From: Rothia sp. (in: high G+C Gram-positive bacteria)
GTDB taxonomy: Bacteria; Actinomycetota; Actinomycetes; Actinomycetales; Micrococcaceae
Length of the DNA stretch: 64,000 nucleotides
Reading direction: 5' to 3'
Assembly: GCA_030524105.1 (NCBI GenBank)
Contig: JAUNHE010000003.1
Coordinates: forward strand, 221,044-285,043
Positions 1 through 8,159 of the stretch are shown in pieces. A program made the translations under genes and the position numbers. Numbering within the stretch: the first letter of the stretch is position 1; each line of letters starts with the position of its first letter. Under the pieces are notes generated by a model. The model saw nothing but the letters and a program-made list of their open reading frames with translations. It ran no database searches and was not told the DNA's origin.

Positions 1-180
1 CTTGATTACCGCCTTAAGGAGCTGGGGGAGTACCCGGCCTACCTGGAGGCCTCTACCTTCCGCAATGCCTCCCTTTACCGTAGACACGGTTTTGTGGAAC
101 TGGGGCCTTTTGCTAGCGGTAAACCGGCTGTAGGCATGTGGCATCCGGCACCGCAGAGCGCCATCGATAACCACCTCTAA
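1..180 (+). CDS. GNAT-family N-acetyltransferase, C-terminal fragment (5' end outside window)
   Basis: An open frame runs from the first base to a TAA at 178-180 and gives 59 residues. The segment LEASTFRNASLYRRHGF resembles the last helix and strand of GNAT acetyltransferases, where a late asparagine and tyrosine lie near the acetyl-CoA site ('N..LY.R.GF'). The substrate cannot be deduced because the acceptor-binding part lies upstream of the window. It converges on the LacI-type gene with only 10 bases between the two stop codons and no obvious terminator hairpin. Family assignment rests on this motif alone. Confidence 0.6.
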   Translation, partial: LDYRLKELGEYPAYLEASTFRNASLYRRHGFVELGPFASGKPAVGMWHPAPQSAIDNHL

Positions 181-190
181 GGCTGTGGAC

Positions 191-1216
191 TTAGGAAAGC
201 ACCCGGCTGCGACGCACGCTGCTGCCGTAATGAATTTGTACAGGCAAAATGTCGGCAGCCTGCTCGGCGGAATCTGCCTGGGCACTGTCAAAGGACGTAG
301 CCTTGCCATTAACGGCTGCCAGGAGCCTATCAACAGCCCGCAGCGCTACGAGGTCCAGGGGCTGGACAACCGTGGCCAGATGGGGCAGCAGGGTGCGAAC
401 CACGCCGGTGCCGTCAAAACCAATGACCTGAAAATCATCCGGGATACTACGGCCCTTAAGGGTGGCCCACTGAAGAGCCAGGGCGGCGTAGGTATCGTTA
501 GAGGCAAAAACAGCATCGACTTCTGGGTGATTGTTGAGGTAATTGGAGATAGCCTCTTCCTGAGAGGTGTTGCTGGTTTTAAAACCCAGTTCAACAATGC
601 GTGGCTCTACTCCGGCAGCTTTAAGAGCGTCCCGGTAGCCACGCTGGCGCAGGTTGGTGGCTGAAATGGTTGAGGTAAAGTGCACAATATTTTTGGCTCC
701 ACCAGCCAAAAGGGTTTCGCTAGCCTGTAAGGCACCGTCGTAATTATCGGAGCGAATATTGGGGTACTTGCCGGTCTTGACCCGGTCAATGGTAACAAGA
801 GGAGCATCCAGGTGAGGGGAGTTAGCTACGACATCTGAATGAGCCCCGGTAATGACCCCATCCACCTGGTTACCTAAGAGCATATCCAAATAACGAGCTT
901 CTAATTCGGGGTGATCTTCACTGTTGCACAGGATAACCTTATAGCCAGCGTCTGCTAGCTTGGATTCAATGCGGTAGGCTAATTCCCCATAAAAAGGGTT
1001 AGCCACGGTAGGAAAAACCAGGCCAATCAAATGCGTTTTTTGCTCCTGCAAAGAGCGGGCAATAGCATTGGGGCGGTAATTAATTTGCTGCATGGCGCTT
1101 TGGACTTTATTGCGTGTTTTGCTGCTGATGTAGCCGCGATTGTTAAGAACACGCGAAACGGTGGTAGGGGATACGCCAGCTACGGCTGCCACGTCTTCGA
1201 GCTTGGGTTTTGCCAT
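191..1216 (-). CDS. LacI/GalR-family transcriptional regulator
   Basis: This 341-residue protein has the full LacI layout. An N-terminal helix-turn-helix (about residues 5-27, with VAAVAGVSPTTVSRVLNN) is followed by a hinge helix (NAIARSLQ) and a periplasmic-binding-protein-like sensor domain (LIGLVFPTVANPFYGEL to the C-terminus). Proteins of this family are dimeric or tetrameric cytoplasmic repressors, usually of sugar or nucleoside utilisation genes. No sugar gene is adjacent, so the effector is unknown. The ATG at 1216 is supported by AAGGA six bases upstream. It lies 84 bases downstream of moeA on the same strand, so it could be read from the moaA operon or from its own promoter. The family is clear; a role in molybdenum control is not indicated. 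Confidence 0.93.
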   Translation of the reverse strand: MAKPKLEDVAAVAGVSPTTVSRVLNNRGYISSKTRNKVQSAMQQINYRPNAIARSLQEQKTHLIGLVFPTVANPFYGELAYRIESKLADAGYKVILCNSEDHPELEARYLDMLLGNQVDGVITGAHSDVVANSPHLDAPLVTIDRVKTGKYPNIRSDNYDGALQASETLLAGGAKNIVHFTSTISATNLRQRGYRDALKAAGVEPRIVELGFKTSNTSQEEAISNYLNNHPEVDAVFASNDTYAALALQWATLKGRSIPDDFQVIGFDGTGVVRTLLPHLATVVQPLDLVALRAVDRLLAAVNGKATSFDSAQADSAEQAADILPVQIHYGSSVRRSRVLS

Positions 1217-1281
1217 GAGGGATCCTTAGCGGTTTGAGAAGCTATAACACTGCGTCACGTCACATAAAATACCAACGCTCC

Positions 1282-1310
1282 ATTATATGAATACTTATAC
1301 CTAAAACCTA
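1282..1310 (-). promoter_or_regulatory. Possible promoter of the lacI-type gene
   Basis: On the minus strand a perfect TATAAT (1287-1282) is preceded at 17 bases by TAGGTT (1310-1305). The -35 part overlaps the end of moeA. The predicted start would give a leader of about 60 bases before the regulator's ATG. The -10 is good and the -35 is weak. Confidence 0.35.
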
Positions 1311-2506
1311 AGTTCCAGGGTAAGAATGTCCTGACCTGCTTGAGCTCCCTGCGGCGGAAGGAGCAATAACAACTGTGCTTGCGCAAAATCAGAGAGCATG
1401 TGAGATTTGGAACGGTTAAGTAAAGGAATGACATATAGGCCGTCCCGTAGCCCCGGAATGATCCGCTGATCTTCACTTTTTAAAGCGGGAATATCACCTG
1501 CTAATTGGTATTTTTTCAGGGCAGGGAGGGCTTGCCCACAGGCGCCGGCCAGATAAGCCGGTAGATAAGAATAAAGGCTAGTATAGGCAGCTAAAGGATT
1601 ACCGGGTAAACCCAGCAGAAGCCTACCGTCGGGTAGCTGGGCGCACAGACAGGGGTGGCCCGGGCGGACGGCTACAGAGGAAAAAATATAGGTGGCTCCC
1701 AGCTGCTTAAGAGTCTGGCGAAGGACATCCACCCGAGAAGTAGAGGAACCGCCTGTTACGAGCAGCAGCTGGCTAGAAGCAGTGTCACTGCTTCTTACCC
1801 AAGCCAGCACCTGCTGCTGACTATCACGAAGCCTAGCTGTACTGGCGAGCTCGGCTCCGTAGGAACTGAGGATAGCTGGAAAGGGAATCGAATAAGCATC
1901 GCGTACCTGGCCGGGGCCGGGGAGGCCCCGGGTAATAACCTCGTTACCGGTGTAGGCCACACTCAGTCGCTGGCGGCTATAGGCTACAAGTGTGCTGATG
2001 CCACAGACCGCTAAGAAGGCAAGTAGACGGGGGGTTAAGTCCTGGCCGGCCCTGGCAATAGTACTACCGCAGGCTAACTCCTCTGCCGCCCGGCGAATAT
2101 CGCTACCGGCGGCTGGTTCCGGACCAAGTGCCTCAAGCCAGGTTAAGCCATCTTTTGGGCTTAGTTTCGCCCTTTCCTGGCGAAGAATAGCCTGGGTACC
2201 TGCCGGCAGCAAGCCACCGGTGAGGATAGGGCTGGCGTAACCGGGCTTTAGGTCACGTGCAAGACGGTGAATATTCTGGTCTTCTTCGGCCGGTGGTGGG
2301 TCCAGTAGGAGCCAGGGACCCGGCCCACAGACGGCGTAACCGTCCATAGCGGACGAATCGTAATGGGGCAGCGCAATAGGAGCCTGTAGGTCCTGAGCTA
2401 AAACGGCGCCCAGGCTCTGGGCAAGCTCAAGTTCCTGCTGGCCTTGGCGAAGCTGGCCCTGCTCATAGATGGCCTGACGGGCCTGTAACCAAGTGTGGGC
2501 TTTCAT
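1301..2506 (-). CDS. moeA: Molybdopterin molybdenumtransferase MoeA (paralogue 1)
   Basis: MoeA inserts molybdenum into adenylylated molybdopterin in the last step of Moco synthesis in the cytoplasm. The 401-residue product has the family's MDGYA motif (HYDSSAMDGYAV, about residue 50), a GSDIRRAAEEL segment, the MPT-binding core with VTGGSS, and a GLPGNPLAAYTSL C-terminal motif. Two positions differ from textbook MoeA: the family's GED is AEE here, and the lysine-containing PGKP motif reads RPGHP, so it may be a specialised or weakened paralogue. The ATG overlaps the mobA stop by 4 bases, which suggests translational coupling. A second MoeA lies in the divergent operon at 6292. The family is certain; division of labour between the two is inference. 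Confidence 0.93.
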   Translation of the reverse strand: MKAHTWLQARQAIYEQGQLRQGQQELELAQSLGAVLAQDLQAPIALPHYDSSAMDGYAVCGPGPWLLLDPPPAEEDQNIHRLARDLKPGYASPILTGGLLPAGTQAILRQERAKLSPKDGLTWLEALGPEPAAGSDIRRAAEELACGSTIARAGQDLTPRLLAFLAVCGISTLVAYSRQRLSVAYTGNEVITRGLPGPGQVRDAYSIPFPAILSSYGAELASTARLRDSQQQVLAWVRSSDTASSQLLLVTGGSSTSRVDVLRQTLKQLGATYIFSSVAVRPGHPCLCAQLPDGRLLLGLPGNPLAAYTSLYSYLPAYLAGACGQALPALKKYQLAGDIPALKSEDQRIIPGLRDGLYVIPLLNRSKSHMLSDFAQAQLLLLLPPQGAQAGQDILTLELRF

Positions 2507-3150
2507 GCTGGGTTATCTTTGCCCATCTGTGCAGCTTGGCCAAAACCTAGCGCTTGGGCCTGATCCCAGGTGTCAACGTCGTCAGTGCTGCCTGCCGGAA
2601 GCAAGAGGGGGGTGGGCTTGAGGGGGGCCAGCAGTTTTTTAACCGAGAGGTCCCGGCCAGCCCTGGGAACCTGGGCCATGAAAGCTGGGTCAAGAAGCAG
2701 GGCGCTGCGGTAGAGGCCGGCTAGTGGCTCCGGGCCTGCCTGGCTATGGCCCATAAATCCCAGTTCAGCCTGCTCAGCCTGGCTGGCCCTAGCTAATAAA
2801 GCCTGTACTGCCAGAGTAACTCTGGGCATATCTACTGCCAGTAGCAGTGTCCACTGGCCCAGGGCCTGAGGTTTTTGTTGGGCCAAGAGGGCTATACCGG
2901 CATAGCAGGCAGCCGCAGGACCGGCAAAGGCTGGTTTTTCCCGGGTTCGTAGGACACCTGGCGGGAGCAGGTTTTCTAAGTCTTCAGGGCCAACTACCAC
3001 GGTTAAACGGGCAGCATCAAGGGCAGCTAGGCTCAGCTCAAGCAAGGTCTGCCTGCCATTGGATAGGTGTGCTTTAGCCTCACCGCCAAGGCGACTAGAG
3101 CGCCCTCCGGCCACAATCACGGCATTAAAGCTAACTGCTGGCTCAGGCAT
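2503..3150 (-). CDS. mobA: Molybdenum cofactor guanylyltransferase MobA
   Basis: MobA attaches GMP to Mo-molybdopterin to make the MGD form of the cofactor, which NarG needs as bis-MGD. The 215-residue protein starts with the nucleotidyltransferase signature VAGGRSSRLGG followed by a lysine (EAKAH), and has the metal-binding LAVDMPRVT near the middle. I chose the ATG at 3150 because AGGAGG lies just upstream. A start 30 bases further upstream at 3180 is possible but would overlap moaD. It sits directly after moaD and overlaps moeA by 4 bases. Its presence next to narG fits the need for MGD. Confidence 0.9.
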   Translation of the reverse strand: MPEPAVSFNAVIVAGGRSSRLGGEAKAHLSNGRQTLLELSLAALDAARLTVVVGPEDLENLLPPGVLRTREKPAFAGPAAACYAGIALLAQQKPQALGQWTLLLAVDMPRVTLAVQALLARASQAEQAELGFMGHSQAGPEPLAGLYRSALLLDPAFMAQVPRAGRDLSVKKLLAPLKPTPLLLPAGSTDDVDTWDQAQALGFGQAAQMGKDNPA

Positions 3151-3151
3151 C

Positions 3152-3427
3152 TTAGCCTCCTGCAAAAGGGGGCAGCACATCTAACCTGTCAGCTTCACTG
3201 AGCTGGCTCTCTAAGCTGGCAGCACTACCGTTTATTAAAAACGAGCACTGCTTAAGAACCTGAGCTAGGGTTAAGCCCGACGGGGTACGTCCGGTATGGG
3301 AGCCGGCAAGGTAATCCACGACCTTGGCAAGAGGGGCAGTAGTAGAGCCGGTTACCTCCGCTAAGACCAGTTCCTCTTGGGCTAAACCACTGGCAGCCCT
3401 AGCCGCAGCAAAATAGAAAACCTTCAT
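3152..3427 (-). CDS. moaD: Molybdopterin synthase sulfur-carrier subunit MoaD
   Basis: MoaD is the small ubiquitin-like subunit that carries the thiocarboxylate sulfur used by MoaE to convert cyclic pyranopterin monophosphate into molybdopterin. The 91-residue product begins with the family's MKVFYFAAARAASG and ends in the essential PPFAGG, whose terminal Gly-Gly is adenylated by MoeB. It is slightly longer than E. coli MoaD (81 residues). Two bases separate it from moaA and one base from mobA. Its partner MoaE is encoded at 8656 in the divergent operon. Confidence 0.93.
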   Translation of the reverse strand: MKVFYFAAARAASGLAQEELVLAEVTGSTTAPLAKVVDYLAGSHTGRTPSGLTLAQVLKQCSFLINGSAASLESQLSEADRLDVLPPFAGG

Positions 3428-3429
3428 AG

Positions 3430-4554
3430 CTAGCCTCCAATAGCACTCATAGATCGGGCAGGTTGCACAAAATCCTCTGCCTCAAAACCGGCAGTATTTT
3501 TACCGTGGGCAGCGGGTTTTGCCCACATAGCATCCTGCCACAGCTCCGCTAGCTGCCGATCGCTTGCTCCGGTACGCAGCGCCAGCATGAGGTCTGTCTC
3601 GGTTTGGGAGAAGAGGCAGCTACGGATCTTACCGTCAGCTGTCAGCCGGGTGCGGGTGCAACTACTGCAAAAGGGCTCAGTCACAGAAGCAATAATACCT
3701 ACCTGCCCCAGGGCAGCAGCACCGGCGCTGGATCCAAGGGGATAAACATCCCAGACTTTGGCGGGAGCGGAAACCGGGTTCTTATCCGAGAGCTGCAGCC
3801 GGTAATGCTGGCTTAAACTCTGCCGGATCCTTGCGGCGCTCACGGTTTTTTCCCGGCTCCAACGGTGGTCGGCATCTAAGGGCATCTGCTCAATAAAACG
3901 TAGCTGGTAGCCCTTCTCTAAAGCCCAGGCCAGCAGCTCAGGGCCTTGCTGATCGTTAATACCCGGCATTAAAACCGCATTAATTTTGATGGGGCTTAGG
4001 CCTGCCCGATGGGCAGCATCCACCCCGGCCAACACGTCTTTGAGCCTATCGCGCCGGGTGAGCTTAGCAAAAGTTTGTGGACAAATAGAATCCAAGGAAA
4101 CATTGATCCGGTTAAGCCCGGCCGCAACAAGAGACTGTGCATGCTTATCTAAGCCCAGACCGTTTGTGGTTAGCGAGAGCGGAAGCTGCGCAAAGTCGCG
4201 GCGGATACTGCTAAGAATGTTAAGCAAATCCTTACGGAGCAGGGGCTCGCCACCGGTAAAACGGATTTCTTTAACGCCCAAAAGTTCAACGGCAATCCTT
4301 GCCAGCCGCACCAGCTCTGAGGCAGTTAAAAGTTGCTCAGAAGGTAGCCAGTCTAAGCCCTCAGCCGGCATGCAGTACTGGCAGCGTAGATTACACTTAT
4401 CGGTTAAGGAAATTCTTAAATCTGTGGCTACCCGGCCCCAAGAATCTTGAAGCAAACCAGCTGAATTCTGGGAAACCTTGGTGTCAGTAGGGGCAACACG
4501 CACAATGGGCAGGTGCGGCCCCGCAATGAGGGTGCCTGCTGCTGTCTGGCCCAT
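3430..4554 (-). CDS. moaA: GTP 3',8-cyclase MoaA (radical SAM)
   Basis: MoaA and MoaC together make cyclic pyranopterin monophosphate from GTP, the first stage of Moco synthesis. The 374-residue protein has the N-terminal radical SAM motif CNLRCQYCM (Cys54, Cys58, Cys61), the GGEPLLR motif, and a C-terminal second iron-sulfur site CSSCTRTRL plus a third cysteine in IRSCLF. It ends in SAIGG, the double glycine typical of MoaA. The ATG at 4554 has AGGAGAGG upstream. The first 40 residues before the core look unstructured and longer than in E. coli. It heads the minus-strand operon moaA-moaD-mobA-moeA and diverges from modA. Confidence 0.96.
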   Translation of the reverse strand: MGQTAAGTLIAGPHLPIVRVAPTDTKVSQNSAGLLQDSWGRVATDLRISLTDKCNLRCQYCMPAEGLDWLPSEQLLTASELVRLARIAVELLGVKEIRFTGGEPLLRKDLLNILSSIRRDFAQLPLSLTTNGLGLDKHAQSLVAAGLNRINVSLDSICPQTFAKLTRRDRLKDVLAGVDAAHRAGLSPIKINAVLMPGINDQQGPELLAWALEKGYQLRFIEQMPLDADHRWSREKTVSAARIRQSLSQHYRLQLSDKNPVSAPAKVWDVYPLGSSAGAAALGQVGIIASVTEPFCSSCTRTRLTADGKIRSCLFSQTETDLMLALRTGASDRQLAELWQDAMWAKPAAHGKNTAGFEAEDFVQPARSMSAIGG

Positions 4555-4584
4555 GTCCTGCCTCTCCTAAAATTTGCATTTTTT

Positions 4585-4603
4585 GGTTATATTTAGGGTA
4601 ACC
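4585..4603. promoter_or_regulatory. Imperfect inverted repeat between moaA and modA, possible ModE-type operator
   Basis: The 107-base divergent region contains GGTTATATTTAGGGTAACC, with 5-base perfect arms (GGTTA and TAACC). The left half resembles the CGTTATATA half-site bound by ModE in E. coli; the right half does not. Its position between two divergent molybdenum operons would suit a shared operator. No ModE gene lies in the window. The repeat is seen directly; the regulator is a guess. Confidence 0.35.
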
Positions 4604-4661
4604 GAAAAATCACGCACCCTCTAGGAAGGGATCAGCTCCCTAGGACGCCAGGACTCTCTTT

Positions 4662-5459
4662 ATGTATCGGAAAGCACTGCTCGCCAGCACGCTGGCTACC
4701 TTACTTCTCATTCTTAGCCTCACGACTGCTTGTAGCCAGAATTCATCTGTAAGCACAACCGAAGACTCGCCGGTTGAAGTAACCGTTTTTGCCGCTGCCT
4801 CTCTTAACGCCGCCGGCGCAGAACTGGAAAGAGCCTATGAAGAGGAACACCAGCAGGTAGACCTCAGCTTTAACTATGCCGGGTCCTCTAAGCTTGTCCA
4901 GCAAATAGAACAGGGAGCCGGAGCAGACCTTCTCATTACTGCCGACAAATCCAGCATGCAACAAGCTCAAGAAAAATTGACTGAACTAGCCCAAACCCAG
5001 CCCCAGGTGATCGCCAGCAACCAACTGGTTCTGGCCAGCGCACCCGATAACCCGGCAGGCATTAGCAGTCTTCAAGACCTTAGCTCAGCGGAGGTAACCA
5101 CCGGAATTTGCGCCCTCGAAGTACCCTGTGGCACCTTAGCCCACCGGGTACTTGACCAAGAAAAAATTAGTTTGGGATCTGCCAGCGAAGAGGCCAACGT
5201 CTCCGAGGTAGCTAGCAAAGTAGCCAGCGGCACCGTCGATGCCGGCTTTATTTACAGCACAGATCTTGCGGTACTGGAAAAAACACACACGATCACCCAC
5301 CTGGATCTACTCAACCTGCCAGCCAACAGCTACCCGGCAGCATTAACAAGCCAGGGAGCAGAATCCGAGCAAGCCAAAGAATTCTTTAACTGGCTTAGTA
5401 CAGACCAAGCCCAAAAAATCCTGCAGGATTATGGGTTTGGCCCCGCTCAAGACTCCTGA
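4662..5459 (+). CDS. modA: Molybdate ABC transporter substrate-binding lipoprotein ModA
   Basis: ModA captures molybdate outside the membrane and hands it to ModB. The 265-residue protein has a lipoprotein signal (hydrophobic residues 5-22 and lipobox LTTAC, Cys24). The mature part carries VTVFAAASLNAAG, FNYAGSSKLVQQIEQGAGAD and a late NLPANSYPAAL segment, all typical of ModA and including the serines that bind the oxyanion. It is followed two bases later by modB. It is the first gene of the plus-strand operon and diverges from moaA, so both are probably controlled from the same 107-base region. Confidence 0.94.
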   Translation: MYRKALLASTLATLLLILSLTTACSQNSSVSTTEDSPVEVTVFAAASLNAAGAELERAYEEEHQQVDLSFNYAGSSKLVQQIEQGAGADLLITADKSSMQQAQEKLTELAQTQPQVIASNQLVLASAPDNPAGISSLQDLSSAEVTTGICALEVPCGTLAHRVLDQEKISLGSASEEANVSEVASKVASGTVDAGFIYSTDLAVLEKTHTITHLDLLNLPANSYPAALTSQGAESEQAKEFFNWLSTDQAQKILQDYGFGPAQDS

Positions 5460-5461
5460 CC

Positions 5462-6295
5462 ATGAGAACTAAAAACCGGCAGTTTCGTTCTGTACCGGCC
5501 TTCTTTATTCTGCCAGCTGCCCTAGGATTGCTCCTGATCCTAGGTCCTTTGCTGGGCTTAGCCAGCAATATTCCCTGGACAGAAGTGGGCAGTATCATGG
5601 CTAGTGACCAAGGGCTGGCAGCAGTACGACTATCCATTAGCACAGCCCTCATCTCAACCCTGCTCTGCGCCCTACTGGGCTTACCCCTCTCCTTACTGCT
5701 AGCAAAAGTACTTGCCCGCAGCCGTTACCAGAAGATTGGCAGAATACTATACGCCCTCATCTATACGCCGGTTATTCTCTCCCCGGTTGTTTCGGGCCTG
5801 GCTCTCATCTTCTTCTGGGGCAAAAAAGGTCTCCTAGGAGCCTGGCTCTACCAGCAGTTTGCAATAAGTCTTCCCTTTACACCGGCAGCAGTGGTTCTAA
5901 CTCAAATCTTTGTTGGCCTGCCCTTTTTTGTTGCAGCTAGCGTCACCACCCTAGGGAGCATACCCAAAGAATACGAAGAAATAGCCCTTGTTGAAGGGGC
6001 CAGCGCCTGGGAAATCAGCTTAAAAGTACTGCTACCCATAGCCGCCCCCGGCATTGCAACCGGCACCTTACTGAGCTTTGCCCGGGCCCTGGGAGAATAC
6101 GGGGCTACCCTAACCTTTGCCGGAAATATCGCAGAAAAAACCCGTACCATCCCTCTCAACATTGAGCTCATGCTCAGCTCCAACTACATGCCGCAAGCTT
6201 TGGGAGCAGCCTTCCAACTCATCAGCCTCTACCTTATTGTGCTGGCCCTAGCCCTGCTGCTCTGGAACCTCAACCGGCTAAGGAAAAGAACATGA
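5462..6295 (+). CDS. modB: Molybdate ABC transporter permease ModB
   Basis: ModB forms the membrane channel of the molybdate importer. The 277-residue product has about six membrane segments and the EAA loop that contacts the ATPase (EEIALVEGASAWEISLKVL, about residues 170-190), followed by LPIAAPGIATG. It is somewhat longer than E. coli ModB (229) because of an extra N-terminal segment. It overlaps the next gene by 4 bases (ATGA). The ATPase ModC, normally encoded directly after modB, is not here; a moeA follows instead. The importer must borrow an ATPase from another locus. Confidence 0.93.
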   Translation: MRTKNRQFRSVPAFFILPAALGLLLILGPLLGLASNIPWTEVGSIMASDQGLAAVRLSISTALISTLLCALLGLPLSLLLAKVLARSRYQKIGRILYALIYTPVILSPVVSGLALIFFWGKKGLLGAWLYQQFAISLPFTPAAVVLTQIFVGLPFFVAASVTTLGSIPKEYEEIALVEGASAWEISLKVLLPIAAPGIATGTLLSFARALGEYGATLTFAGNIAEKTRTIPLNIELMLSSNYMPQALGAAFQLISLYLIVLALALLLWNLNRLRKRT

Positions 6296-7668
6296 CCGGC
6301 ACAAACCTGACCAAGATCCCCAAAAAACTTAGCCCCCAAGAATACCGGGACCTAGTGGCCAGCGAGCTGGCACCCCTGCTCACCGCCAAAAGCTGCACAA
6401 TACCCAGCCAAGAGGCCTTAGGCCGGACGCTAGCTAAAGATCTTTACGCCAGAGAAGACCAACCGGCCTTTGCCAACTCACAAATGGACGGCTACGCCAT
6501 AACCACTGCCGCAGCTACAGCCAGCACACGTATCTTTACCGTTGGCCCAGACCTTCCAGCTGGAGCAGGCCAGCAGCAAAGACAGATCTCAGACAGCCTT
6601 GCCTATCCCATCATGACCGGAGCAGCCTTACCGGCAGGCTACAGCACCGTCATCCCAGAAGAACTTGCAGAACCACAAGGCCAAACTGAGGGCAATTTTG
6701 CCCTCTGCGGCAGTGAGGTCTACCTACCGCCAGCCCCAGCCGGTCAATATGTTCGCCAGGCAGGCCAAGACATCGCAGCAGGCCAGCTGCTGATCACAGC
6801 CCAGACCCAGCTCAGCCCGGTAGACCTGGCTCTGCTGGCAGCCCAAGGCATAAAAAAGCTACCGGTGCTGCAGCCCCCGTCGGTCTTAATCCTGACCGGA
6901 GGAGACGAGATAAAAAATACAAGCAGCGTAGCGCAGGCAAGCATCAGAGACGCCAACGGCCCCATGCTCACCGCCCTCCTCCAAGCGGACGGTGTCCAGA
7001 GCCAGCACCTAAGAATCACAGACAATCCCCAAGATCTGCTGGAAAAACTGACCAAGATCTTAGCTAAAAACCCGCCCCAGCTCATCGTCTCTAGCGGTGG
7101 AATCAGCCACGGTAAATACGAAGTCATCAAGCAGGTTGGCCAGCTGCTGAGCCAAGCCAGCCCGACGGACCTCCATGCAAAAAAAACCTGGTTTGGCCAG
7201 GTCAGCCAGCAACCGGCAGGCCCCCAGGCTCTTATGCTGCTAGAAACCCCGGCCCCAGAAAAAACCAGCCTTCCCTGGCTAGCCTTCCCCGGCAACCCAG
7301 TAAGTACTCTGGTCTCCTACACCCTGCTCCTTAGACCCCTGCTTAGCCAAAAAACCTCCCAAGAACCTACCGCCCACTACGGCAAGCTAGTAAGCCCAAG
7401 CCGCCTACAAGGGCTTAAAGACAAAACCCAGTACCTGCGTGGCCGGGCCCAGACCAGCCAGCAGGAGGACGGCAGCCTGCAGGTCCAGCTCACCGTCGAC
7501 CCGCAGGCAGGATCCCACCTGCTTTACCGGGCCAGCCAGGCCAACGCCCTGATTGAACTAGAAGCAGCTAGCAGCTACCGTAACGGTGATACGCTGCGTT
7601 ACTATCCCCTAACAGCAGAAGCAACCTACCCCAGAAAGACAGAAGCATGGCCACAGAAGAGACCCTAA
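6292..7668 (+). CDS. moeA: Molybdopterin molybdenumtransferase MoeA (paralogue 2)
   Basis: The second MoeA of the window is 458 residues long. It shows FANSQMDGYAI (about residue 65), IMTGAALPAGYSTVIPEE, VRQAGQDIAAG with the conserved acidic residue, VSSGGISHGKYEVIK, and FPGNPVSTLVSY near the end. This is the fuller match of the two to canonical MoeA. The lysine-bearing PGKP motif of the active site is QPAGPQ here. The coding strand is rich in C and A at third positions, unlike genes downstream of 8.2 kb. It overlaps modB by 4 bases and moaC by 22 bases, so the operon is tightly coupled. The role in molybdate insertion is strongly supported; which paralogue serves nitrate reductase is unknown. 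Confidence 0.93.
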   Translation: MTGTNLTKIPKKLSPQEYRDLVASELAPLLTAKSCTIPSQEALGRTLAKDLYAREDQPAFANSQMDGYAITTAAATASTRIFTVGPDLPAGAGQQQRQISDSLAYPIMTGAALPAGYSTVIPEELAEPQGQTEGNFALCGSEVYLPPAPAGQYVRQAGQDIAAGQLLITAQTQLSPVDLALLAAQGIKKLPVLQPPSVLILTGGDEIKNTSSVAQASIRDANGPMLTALLQADGVQSQHLRITDNPQDLLEKLTKILAKNPPQLIVSSGGISHGKYEVIKQVGQLLSQASPTDLHAKKTWFGQVSQQPAGPQALMLLETPAPEKTSLPWLAFPGNPVSTLVSYTLLLRPLLSQKTSQEPTAHYGKLVSPSRLQGLKDKTQYLRGRAQTSQQEDGSLQVQLTVDPQAGSHLLYRASQANALIELEAASSYRNGDTLRYYPLTAEATYPRKTEAWPQKRP

Positions 7669-8156
7669 CCCACCTGCGCCAAGACGGCAGCGCCCACATG
7701 GTTGACGTCACCGAAAAACCCGTCACCAGCAGAAGCGCCCGTGCTCAAGCAAAAGTCATTACTACAGCCGAGGTCATCAACCAAATCTTTACAGCCAACC
7801 TCCCCAAAGGCGACGCTCTACCAACCGCCCGCATAGCTGCCATCATGGCAGCTAAAAAAACTGCTGAGATTATCCCCCTCTGCCACCCGCTACCCCTAGG
7901 AAAGATCACCGTAGATTTCCAGCGGCTTAAGCAGGCCGTAGGCATCCAAGTAAGCGTTAAAACACGCGGAGTTACCGGGGTCGAGATGGAAGCGCTCACC
8001 GCCGCAAGCGCCGCAGCCCTGACCATCTACGACATGATTAAAGCCGTTGACAAAGAAGCCCAAATCACCGAGATTCAGGTCCTTGAGAAAAGGGGCGGAC
8101 AATCCGGAGACTGGACCCACAGTAAAAAAACCTCAGCCGACACAGAAGAAAGGTAG
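7647..8156 (+). CDS. moaC: Cyclic pyranopterin monophosphate synthase MoaC
   Basis: MoaC converts the MoaA product 3',8-cyclo-7,8-dihydro-GTP into cyclic pyranopterin monophosphate. The 169-residue protein contains the family motifs KGDALPTARIAAIMAAKKT, IIPLCHPLPLGK with the catalytic histidine, and GVTGVEMEALTAASAAAL followed by YDMIKAVDK. The length is usual (about 160). The start lies 22 bases inside moeA, and the next gene begins 3 bases after the stop. It complements moaA, encoded divergently. Confidence 0.96.
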   Translation: MATEETLTHLRQDGSAHMVDVTEKPVTSRSARAQAKVITTAEVINQIFTANLPKGDALPTARIAAIMAAKKTAEIIPLCHPLPLGKITVDFQRLKQAVGIQVSVKTRGVTGVEMEALTAASAAALTIYDMIKAVDKEAQITEIQVLEKRGGQSGDWTHSKKTSADTEER

Positions 8157-8159
8157 AAA

